Part shown: in pieces, positions 57,996 to 64,000 of the stretch | How the letters are laid out: every line of letters starts with the position of its first letter | Numbering within the stretch: position 1 is the stretch's first letter | Origin: CAYNST01 sp964546435 | GTDB taxonomy: Bacteria > Pseudomonadota > Gammaproteobacteria > Pseudomonadales > Cellvibrionaceae | Direction: 5' to 3' | Assembly (NCBI GenBank): GCA_964546435.1 | Contig: CAZJKJ010000010.1 | Location: forward strand, 12,882 to 76,881 | DNA: 64,000 nucleotides | Notes under the pieces: model-generated | Database searches by the model: none | Told to the model about the DNA's origin: nothing | What the model saw: the letters and a program-made list of their open reading frames with translations, nothing else | Made by a program: the position numbers and the translations under genes

Positions 57996-58683
57996 AATAG
58001 TGGTGTCGAACTTTTTCGAGGCCATTAAAAAAGCCGATCACGCCCTGATTCTGTCTGTTGCGGTTGCGTGTACCTCGGCTCTGTACTTAACAGGAGACGA
58101 GCAGGCCCTGCAAGTGCCTCTTTTAAACTATAGCGTTGCCGCAAAAGCGGAGGCTACATGGATATTGATCGGCATCTACGTTGCGCTTGGGCTTTTTTGC
58201 GCTCACGCAACCAAAAAGGCAAAGAGCGCACTTGAGTCGGTGCAAAGCGATGCGACCAAGCGTGCGATGTGTATGTATCCCTCGCTTCTGATTGGAGATG
58301 GTCACACCAAAATGCTGGCTTTCGGTCTTTTATATGGAGGATTGTCGTTGATGGCGTGGTCAGTCGCGGGGGCTGAGAATCCCTTGATGACAGCTGCGCT
58401 ATGGGCCCTGCTGCAACTTCCGTACAGATCTATTGAGATAATTGGCCGCGACATGCCGCTTGTGATGAGTGATCAGGCAAATGTGGCGCGCCCGCGTGAG
58501 ATAAAAATATCCATTAAAGCAGTTGGCGCAGTGGCTGTTGTTGCCCTTGCCGTTGCGGTGATTGCCATGGGGCAATACCAGAGCCAGCAAAAGCACCTTC
58601 GCAAGCTTGAGTTCTTGCTCCGGGCCAAAGCAGGCGCTGTGGTAAAGATCCACCCTGGCGATCGGGGCGATCCAGTTGCCTAA
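57982..58683 (+). CDS. membrane protein, 233 aa
   Basis: ATG at 57982. Four hydrophobic segments: residues 20-38 (HALILSVAVACTSALYL), 60-80 (WILIGIYVALGLFCAHA), 115-150 (MLAFGLLYGGLSLMAWSVAG, MTAALWALLQL) and 180-200 (AVGAVAVVALAVAVIAMG), then a basic tail. Probably an integral inner-membrane protein. Family unknown. Translationally coupled to a short leader frame. The next gene on the other strand is the recombinase at 58733. Confidence 0.65.
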   Translation: MKDHEIVVSNFFEAIKKADHALILSVAVACTSALYLTGDEQALQVPLLNYSVAAKAEATWILIGIYVALGLFCAHATKKAKSALESVQSDATKRAMCMYPSLLIGDGHTKMLAFGLLYGGLSLMAWSVAGAENPLMTAALWALLQLPYRSIEIIGRDMPLVMSDQANVARPREIKISIKAVGAVAVVALAVAVIAMGQYQSQQKHLRKLEFLLRAKAGAVVKIHPGDRGDPVA

Positions 58684-58732
58684 GAATGGATTCGAGATGT
58701 GCCGCCCCGAGCAAGCAGGCGCAAGCCCGGCC

Positions 58733-59689
58733 TCACGGCTCAAGCGCCGCGTGCAGGGCGTTGCCCACATTATCCTCGTACGCCCGACCCTCGGCGATGT
58801 ACTCCCAAACCGTGTGATCGCTACGCCAACCGCCCTGGCGCTTAATATCAGCGAAGTTCGCTCCGGCGCGCGAGGCTGATGTCGCCATGCCGCTTCGCAA
58901 GCTATGGCCACTATAAGCGTCCCAATCAGCAATGCCCGCCGCCTTACAGCAGCGTTTAACGATCTCGCTGACCGCAGAAGAAGACAAAGCCACACCCAAC
59001 AACCCCCCATGGCGGTTAACCGGGCGAAAGACCGGGCCGGATTCGATGCCACTAAGCTCAAGCCAGCGCTCAAGCGCCGTCACCGGACACAGCGCGCCTG
59101 CCGATCGGGGGATCGCTCTAACCATGCCCTCGCCAGTCTGGTCTGTCTTTGATCGCGGCAAAACGATTTTGGCACCGAGCGTCTCAAAAAGAAGATCACT
59201 GAGGCTAAGCGCCGTAAGCTCGCTGCGCCGAAAGCCCCCGAAAAAACCCGTGAGCAGTAACGCCCGGTCTCGGGCGGCTCTGGGCCCTAAGGGACGCTCA
59301 TCAATCGCGGCGATCACCGCTCGCAGCTGCTCCGATTGTAGGGCCTTCGCCTTATTTTTCGGGCGTCCATGAACCCTGCGGATACCCTCCAGGGTCTTGT
59401 GCACTCGCGGGGTTTTGGTCGGATCGAAAAGACCCTGATAGTAATGCCACCGGCTGATGGCCGTTATGTGAATGTCAAGCGAGCGCGGGTTCAGCGTTTT
59501 TGCCCGCTCCAGGCAGTAGCGGATGAGAGTGAGCTCATCGGTCGGAAGCTTTCCGCCCCAGCGCTCGAACTGTCGAATGGCGCTGCGGTAAGTGCGCCTT
59601 GTGCGCTCGCTGGTGGCTGCCGCAAGGTAGCGCTCATGCTCAGCCTCAAGATTGACCGGAAGCTTGGTGGTATCGGGCAGATGTCGCAC
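58733..59689 (-). CDS. tyrosine recombinase/integrase, 318 aa
   Basis: GTG start at 59689 with AGGAG eight bases upstream. N-terminal core-binding domain (residues 12-110: SERTRRTYRSAIRQFERW) and catalytic domain. Active-site residues: Arg154 in GGFRRSELTA, Lys181 in PRSKTDQTG, HSLRSG (His262, Arg265), GGWRSDHTVWEYI with Trp288 in the usual His/Trp place and catalytic Tyr297. All are present. Site-specific recombinase of the XerC/D-phage integrase group; lacks integron-specific insertions as far as I can see. It marks the boundary of the cargo region; no att site was recognised. Confidence 0.9.
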   Translation of the reverse strand: MRHLPDTTKLPVNLEAEHERYLAAATSERTRRTYRSAIRQFERWGGKLPTDELTLIRYCLERAKTLNPRSLDIHITAISRWHYYQGLFDPTKTPRVHKTLEGIRRVHGRPKNKAKALQSEQLRAVIAAIDERPLGPRAARDRALLLTGFFGGFRRSELTALSLSDLLFETLGAKIVLPRSKTDQTGEGMVRAIPRSAGALCPVTALERWLELSGIESGPVFRPVNRHGGLLGVALSSSAVSEIVKRCCKAAGIADWDAYSGHSLRSGMATSASRAGANFADIKRQGGWRSDHTVWEYIAEGRAYEDNVGNALHAALEP

Positions 59690-59822
59690 TGGGCATTCTC
59701 CTGGTTATCCGCGAGTTGGGGTCGCTGGGCTTGCAGGATCATACTAACTCATGCCTCATCGCGCTGCGAACCCATAAGGCGCTCGCGCAACGGCCGCCAC
59801 CGGTGCGGGCGAGACATGCAAG

Positions 59823-60692
59823 TTACTCCAGCCCCGCCCGTCGCCTTTTGCCGAATTCCAGGTACTGCTCAAGCATTCTAATATCTCTTGCCGCAGTCTC
59901 GTTCGGCTTCGATGACTCTGCGCCGCCCACAGAAATCCCCTGCACGGACATCTTCGCATTCTTTGCTTGAGCGCCACTTAAAAGGCCTTCCAGTATTGCC
60001 ATCGACTCATCGGTTGCGGCCGCGGCAAGCGCAAGATAGGCGTTATAGCGAATAGAGTCTGCAGGCACTGCATACCCCAAATTGAGTGAATGTGCATACT
60101 CGCTATCCGTTAATCGCTGCAGAAATTCCAATACTTCTGGTATGTCCTGATCAACGATTGTGTGCGCGAGCGCTGTGATCGCCCCCAACCGGATGGCGGA
60201 GGCTCTTGCCTCGTAGCCCTCAGGCAATGGCCCATTCTTGATAAACTCCACCAGCCCCAGAGCAGCCTTCTTATCAGCCGCCATTCCGATTGTCGTGGCG
60301 ATGCGCCGCCAGCTGCTAGACCACTGAGGATCGCTCAGCATGGACTGCAATCTCGTCACGTCTTCAAAGCGATAGGGCATAACCTCTTCTTTCTTTGGCG
60401 CATCGAAGGCGCCGTCTTTGACTGCAATGCGCTCAAGCTCAGTCATACTCTCGCGCTTAAGATCAAGCCTTGCGGAGACTGCCTGCTGCTTTATCTCGAG
60501 CTCTTTTTGCAGCGCAAGAAGCTGTTCACGAGTGACGGGGACCTTGCTGAGGCCTTTGTCGCGGCTGTCACCTACCGACTGAGAGTTAACTTTAGCTGCG
60601 GGAGCCTCCTGCACAGGAAGTGGCGCCAGATCAGCCGCGTGAACTGACACGGTTGAGGCCGATACAATCAAAAACACTAAAAATTGTTGCAT
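59823..60692 (-). CDS. exported protein with HEAT-like repeats, 289 aa
   Basis: Residues 1-20 form a signal peptide (QFLVFLIVSASTVSVHA). After a Pro/Ala linker a coiled-coil segment (TREQLLALQKELEIKQQAVSARL) is followed by helical repeats (RFEDVTRLQSMLSDPQW, RRIATTIGMAADKKAALGLVEFI, ARASAIRLGAITALAHTIV, AYLALAAAATDESMAILEGL) that resemble HEAT-type pairs. Ends with a Glu/Arg-rich tail. Starts three bases after the upstream metzincin stop, so cotranscribed and likely a partner of that protease. Function unknown. Confidence 0.65.
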   Translation of the reverse strand: MQQFLVFLIVSASTVSVHAADLAPLPVQEAPAAKVNSQSVGDSRDKGLSKVPVTREQLLALQKELEIKQQAVSARLDLKRESMTELERIAVKDGAFDAPKKEEVMPYRFEDVTRLQSMLSDPQWSSSWRRIATTIGMAADKKAALGLVEFIKNGPLPEGYEARASAIRLGAITALAHTIVDQDIPEVLEFLQRLTDSEYAHSLNLGYAVPADSIRYNAYLALAAAATDESMAILEGLLSGAQAKNAKMSVQGISVGGAESSKPNETAARDIRMLEQYLEFGKRRRAGLE

Positions 60693-60695
60693 GAG

Positions 60696-61778
60696 CTATT
60701 GCTCCCAAGGATCTGGTGTTACGAACCGTTTTGCGACGCTTATGGCGGGACACTGATCCTCGCGTATCGCAACGCTTGTGTTGGAGGTCACTTCGCTTAA
60801 GAGGTTATCAGCCGCTTCGGTATGATCAAGTCCCTTTGTGTGTGCGATCTCATGAAGCGTGACTATGGCCTCTTGCAGTGTATAGACTCCCAGATTAAAT
60901 ACAGCCGCATCAATTGCAATCCGGGTACCATTATGTGTGGCGCACCCGGATACACGCTCAGGCCTACTGCCGTTGCAATAGGTGATGCTTGGCACCACGG
61001 TTATGCCGGGCGGAAGACGTGCCATATCCCCATCGTCGCGAATACCGCGCTCGAACCCGCTCACAAAGCCATAAAATCGAAACTGAAACCAGCCTGCGCA
61101 ACCAAAATTATTCTTAAATTCGTTGTTAAGATTTGTTGCCAGTCTGGAGATCGGGTAGTCGAGGTTACGAAACTTGTTGCGCATGCGAACAGTATCGGAG
61201 AGCATCGGGAAGGGATCGATATACCCCTCGTTCATCCACTCAGCATACGCATAAACCGGTATCTTCTGGACATTAGGAACCACAATGCGGGCCATAGTGA
61301 AATCGTCAGTAGATCTAAAGGCGAGCTCCTGCCCTGCTCCATTAGCGTCCGCCCACCTGAATCCAAAATTCATTTTGCGGTAATAGCCTTTTGGCAGGCT
61401 TCCCGCAAAAGTGCCGTAACCAGATGCTGGCATTGGAACTTCGTAGGTGTACGTATCGCCGCTGGTGGCGATGTACTTATAGTTCAGCCAAAATCTCACC
61501 TTGGATTGATCGGTGGGAAGCCGACTGCCGCTTGCGGGAAAATCCTTCATGACGCGCTCATAGAAATCAGCGCCATCAAGCAAGACATTACCGTTCAGTG
61601 GCACCAGACTGTAATTGGGCATTACGTGTGAAGTCGGCGGATCGCCGCTATAGACCAAGAACGAATCTGCAGCGAGAACCGACCCGGTCGCGCCAGCCAT
61701 GCAGGCTCCTAAAGCGAAGGCCGCCGAAACTGTGCGCAAGCGGCGCCATCGCATGTCGTTGAGCAAAGTCATTTCCAT
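60696..61778 (-). CDS. secreted metzincin-type protease, 360 aa
   Basis: Exported zinc endopeptidase. A signal peptide lies within residues 10-37 (ALGACMAGATGSVLA). The C-terminal zinc site is LHEIAHTKGLDHTE (HExxHxxGxxH, residues 309-319), the metzincin signature; a downstream Met-turn is not evident. A large N-terminal part (residues 38-220) has aromatic-rich beta segments (YSLVPLNGNVLL, KVRFWLNYKYI). Several Cys residues suggest disulphides. Start 61778 (or 61772). 15 bases downstream of the SGNH gene, so it belongs to the same operon. Substrate unknown. Confidence 0.75.
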   Translation of the reverse strand: MEMTLLNDMRWRRLRTVSAAFALGACMAGATGSVLAADSFLVYSGDPPTSHVMPNYSLVPLNGNVLLDGADFYERVMKDFPASGSRLPTDQSKVRFWLNYKYIATSGDTYTYEVPMPASGYGTFAGSLPKGYYRKMNFGFRWADANGAGQELAFRSTDDFTMARIVVPNVQKIPVYAYAEWMNEGYIDPFPMLSDTVRMRNKFRNLDYPISRLATNLNNEFKNNFGCAGWFQFRFYGFVSGFERGIRDDGDMARLPPGITVVPSITYCNGSRPERVSGCATHNGTRIAIDAAVFNLGVYTLQEAIVTLHEIAHTKGLDHTEAADNLLSEVTSNTSVAIREDQCPAISVAKRFVTPDPWEQ

Positions 61779-61793
61779 AAAGCCCGTTGCAAG

Positions 61794-62639
61794 TTATAGG
61801 TGAGGTCTGATGGCGTCGTACCAGCCTTGCGCCATTGTTCTGTAGCCGTCCTCTCGGGGAAATAGCGCAAGGAAAATATTGAGCTCCTCCAGATCCGCCA
61901 CGATAATGCGATCGGTTTCACTCGCCGCTGCCAGCTCGCGAACCGTGCTGTTAAAGTGATTCCTTGTCAGATTAGTCAGCGCATCCGAAAACTCATCGGG
62001 CAGCGTCGCAAGCACGATGAGGGTCTGCGGGCGGTGCGCGGTAATCGTGGAGACGAGGTTTACCAGGTTTTGCGCAGCCGAGACGTACTCAATTGAAAGC
62101 AGGTCCATTGCACCTGCGTGCAGCAAAATGATGTGCGGATCAAAATCAAGCGCTGGCGTCGGGATGATGTCGAGAAAGTCGAACGTCAACCAGCCGGCGT
62201 GCCCCTCATGGTTCGCCGGAAACGGCCTTCCGGCGACCATTTCAGGGCCATCGCTCATAGTTCCAACAAACGTGATGTCGTGCCCATCGCCAAGCGCCAG
62301 CTCAAACAGATGTGGGCGGTAGCCGCCGCCCGCAATGGAGAACTTACGATCTGCGCCTCGCGTGATTCCTTGCGTAAGCGCATCTCCCATCGGCAGAATT
62401 CGGCACTGACCCGTTGACGGACAGGCAGCCAGGCCGGGTCGGCCTGAGGATGTGGAGCTTGAGCTTGAGCTTGAGCTTGAGCTTGATGTTGAGCTGGAGC
62501 TGGAGCTTGATGTTGAACTTGAGGACGAACTGGAGCTGCTCGAGGCGTCCTGCCCGTCATCCGCGCCACAGCCAAGTAATAATGCTGATGAGCACAAGAT
62601 CAGCGCGACCGATCTAATGGCGTGCAATGCCATGTTCAT
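61794..62639 (-). CDS. SGNH-fold lipoprotein, catalytic residues replaced, 281 aa
   Basis: Residues 1-24 form a lipoprotein signal (ALLLGCGAD, Cys24). Then a Ser-rich linker (residues 33-65) and a GDSL/SGNH domain: RILPMGDALTQGITR, YRPHLFELALGDG, HDITFVGTMSDGPEMV, GHAGWLTFD, PHIILLHAGAMDLLS, and C-terminal PREDGYRTMAQGWYDAI. Compared with active relatives, Ser of GDSLT is Ala (GDALT), the Asn of GTND is Met (GAMD), and the D-G-x-H is D-G-Y-R, so all three catalytic positions are lost. It looks like a carbohydrate-binding or scaffold pseudoenzyme. First gene of a three-gene exported operon. Start ATG 62639 (or 62633). Confidence 0.75.
   Translation of the reverse strand: MNMALHAIRSVALILCSSALLLGCGADDGQDASSSSSSSSSSTSSSSSSSTSSSSSSSSSSSTSSGRPGLAACPSTGQCRILPMGDALTQGITRGADRKFSIAGGGYRPHLFELALGDGHDITFVGTMSDGPEMVAGRPFPANHEGHAGWLTFDFLDIIPTPALDFDPHIILLHAGAMDLLSIEYVSAAQNLVNLVSTITAHRPQTLIVLATLPDEFSDALTNLTRNHFNSTVRELAAASETDRIIVADLEELNIFLALFPREDGYRTMAQGWYDAIRPHL
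62445..62540. repeat. hexanucleotide-type repeat coding the Ser linker
   Basis: On the plus strand GAGCTT and variants (GATGTT, GAGCTG, GAACTT) repeat many times, which in the minus-strand gene encode the poly-Ser linker. Such repeats vary in length between relatives. Confidence 0.7.
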
Positions 62640-62866
62640 ACGCGGCCAATCCTTAAGATACTGTTTAAGAGGGCGCAGAGCCGAGACGCGGCAAAACTCG
62701 GTGAAGATATGCTTTATTGTCATTGTCCATCCTTTGTCCGTACATGGACCCGGCCCGATGGGGAGGATAATGATCTGCGCGCCACGAAAGGTCTACGCGC
62801 TGATCAACTTTTATGCAAAAATACAGACGAAGTGCATGACGCACATCACAAATATCGGACAGACAA

Positions 62867-63085
62867 ATGAAACGAGAGCAATGGGCAATTCAAAACGTCA
62901 TGGGCGACTATATGCCCAACAATATTAGCCCCAGACTGTTTGAGACCCGAAAAATCGCCCAGAGCATGCTGAGCAAAGGATCGGTTTACAGGGTTGTGAA
63001 GTATAAGCGCCCTGAGGCACAGGGCAGTGATGGCGCATTAGGCTCGGCTGAGATAGATTCGGGAAATACGCCCAATCGGGACTAG
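62867..63085 (+). CDS. possible small protein, 72 aa
   Basis: ATG at 62867, no clear binding site. Product MKREQWAIQNVMGDYMPNN, SPRLFETRKIAQSMLSKG and a basic strand (YRVVKYKRPEA). Soluble, basic. Unknown. Confidence 0.4.
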   Translation: MKREQWAIQNVMGDYMPNNISPRLFETRKIAQSMLSKGSVYRVVKYKRPEAQGSDGALGSAEIDSGNTPNRD

Positions 63086-63138
63086 GCAGCACAGAAAGTG
63101 CTGAGTTCGTACAGCTCAATCACGCTGCGCAGGGCGAG

Positions 63139-63378
63139 CTAAGCCTCACCGGGGCTAAGCAGCCGGCGCACCTGCTGAACAAACTCGAGCGCCGTCGCAT
63201 GCTGCTCGTTCGGCCACACGCCCCACCACTCAACCACCTTAACGGCTTCGATATCTGTCTTTGCGGCGGCAATATCTTTCATCTCAGCGATAATGGCAGG
63301 CCTTCGCGGGTCATCGCGCTCAAGAATATCATCAGGACAAAGCCGCTCGTAGACGCTTTGATACATGCTCTTTCTCAT
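63139..63378 (-). CDS. unknown small protein, 79 aa
   Basis: ATG at 63378. Helical, Trp-containing: YERLCPDDILERDDPRR, KDIAAAKTDIEAVKVVEWWG, VWPNEQHATALEFVQQVRRLL. Acidic/basic mix typical of small regulatory or DNA-modification proteins. No family recognised. Confidence 0.55.
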   Translation of the reverse strand: MRKSMYQSVYERLCPDDILERDDPRRPAIIAEMKDIAAAKTDIEAVKVVEWWGVWPNEQHATALEFVQQVRRLLSPGEA

Positions 63379-63848
63379 GGGTGTATCCGAAAAAATCCAA
63401 GTTGATGCTACTTCTCGGGATTTCGAGCAGATTGCCCGCGCCAGGAGGAAAACCCAGCGCCCTTGTCTGCGGCGCCATTCCGGAAGATGCTGCTGCGGGT
63501 GAATATAGTGTGCGACGCTGCCATTGCCAAGAATACCCGGGCGGCGTCAAATGCCAAGGTGCGGATGCTAGCATCGCCCAAGTGCTGCCAGCAAGCCTGC
63601 TCGCCCAGCCCGGCACGAAGCAGTATGTGTGAATGCCCAACATTTTCGTATCCGCACCTGCCGTACTCGGGCCAAGACTGACAATTACGTACAAGAAAAA
63701 GGTAAAATATCCTCTTACCCAGGCGTCGGCTGCGTGCGAAAATAACCTCAATCACCGTCTTGAAGAACTTTGGGCTTGGCGGTTGGGAGACATAGAGACG
63801 ACGCAACCTCGCCTAAAACAATTAACTTAAACAATCGGGGTTCAAAAC
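63379..63848. other. 470-base stretch without a gene, transposon-side decay
   Basis: Overlapping frames on both strands have no good start, composition or binding site. Probably non-coding or decayed sequence beside the transposase remnant. Confidence 0.5.
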
Positions 63849-64000
63849 AGATTGGCATGTTCCAGGGCTAAGCAGGAAAATGCTGAGATTTACTGGGACG
63901 ACGAGACAGGCTTACGCAATGACTGCCAGCATGAGCGAGGTTGCGCCCCAGGGGCAAGACTCCGGTGATTCGCCTGAATGCCAAGCGAGAATCAATCAAC
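63825..64000 (+). pseudogene. IS630-type transposase remnant (frameshifted)
   Basis: The plus-strand frame from about 63825 (no start codon) reads LACSRAKQENAEIYWDDET, then GLRNDCQHERGCAP, matching the DDE-type catalytic segment IYW-x-D-E-T-G-x-R-x-D of IS630-family transposases. Right after, one extra C in the run CCCC (63946-63949) shifts the frame: the next frame reads G-K-T-P-V-I-R-L-N-A-K-R-E-S-I-N, the usual continuation. The upstream part is missing and the downstream part leaves the window. It is a decayed copy. Confidence 0.75.

Noticed and set aside
60822..61631. 269-codon plus frame
   Set aside because: Antisense to the metzincin gene, whose zinc motif is on the minus strand.
62445..62540. 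CRISPR-like repeats
   Set aside because: Short hexanucleotide units without spacers; they code a poly-Ser linker.
63408..63806. Minus frame of 132 codons
   Set aside because: No binding site or promoter; frame probably chance in decayed sequence next to the transposase remnant.
1..64000. Jumbo phage genome
   Set aside because: dNTP and ADP-ribose genes fit, but no capsid, portal, tail, terminase or phage RNA polymerase gene is seen and gene orientation is mixed; a plasmid-like element is simpler.
1..64000. tRNA or rRNA genes
   Set aside because: No GTTCRA loop with matching acceptor stems and no rRNA-like stretch was noticed.

Overview
The window looks like the accessory backbone of a large plasmid or other big mobile element of a proteobacterium, probably a gammaproteobacterium. 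The reasons are Shine-Dalgarno sequences, consensus sigma70 promoters, lipoprotein and Sec signals, and a Ser-linker SGNH lipoprotein of a type common in Cellvibrio-like bacteria. About 75 protein genes are packed on both strands. There is no rRNA or tRNA gene, no CRISPR array, and no phage head, tail or terminase gene. No replication initiator, partition pair or complete conjugation gene set was recognised. Most genes stand alone, each with an AT-rich promoter of the form TTGACn-N17-TATAAT, often with an extended -10 (TGATATAAT), and several convergent pairs share a hairpin terminator. This one-promoter-per-gene layout with mixed strands is more plasmid-like than phage-like.

Layout. 1-5.7 kb: unknown proteins, a small lipoprotein, an ArdC-like zinc metallopeptidase (2845) and small membrane proteins. 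5.9-10 kb: exported HNH nuclease (5892), ADP-ribosyltransferase-like/ParB-like fusion (6727), exported SNase-type nuclease (9450). 10-13.5 kb: acetyltransferase-like protein, SLOG-macro domain fusion (10659), a Cro/CI-type regulator. 13.5-20 kb: mostly unknown proteins, a small ADP-ribosyltransferase-like protein (16475), a secreted thrombospondin-like repeat protein (17969) and a lower-GC phosphoribosyltransferase-like gene (19270). 20.4-31 kb: thymidylate synthase, HD phosphohydrolase, ADP-ribosylglycohydrolase, UvrD-type helicase and class Ia ribonucleotide reductase NrdB and NrdA. 31-40.4 kb: lipoprotein, two more ADP-ribosyltransferase-like proteins (32142, 34540), zinc-ribbon membrane protein, a broken RNA ligase gene (38914) and dihydrofolate reductase (39562). 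41-56.9 kb: PcfJ-like protein, LysM membrane protein, glutaredoxin, TraB-like protein, another ADP-ribosyltransferase (50999), a lone antitoxin-type regulator and an SprT-like metallopeptidase. 57-64 kb looks different: a low-GC gene flanked by related repeats, a tyrosine recombinase, a three-gene exported operon (inactive SGNH protein, metzincin protease, repeat protein) and at the right edge a frameshifted IS630-type transposase remnant.

How the genes may work together. NrdA/NrdB, glutaredoxin, ThyA and FolA form a set that would raise dNTP and dTMP supply and renew folate for the element. The most unusual theme is ADP-ribose chemistry: five proteins with ADP-ribosyltransferase-like segments, one ADP-ribosylglycohydrolase and one SLOG-macro fusion, all in 45 kb. 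I infer a dispersed circuit of protein or nucleic-acid ADP-ribosylation and its reversal, acting on the host or against rival elements. ArdC-like, PcfJ-like and polyvalent-type ADP-ribosyltransferase domains are typical of proteins that conjugative elements and phages use early after entry.
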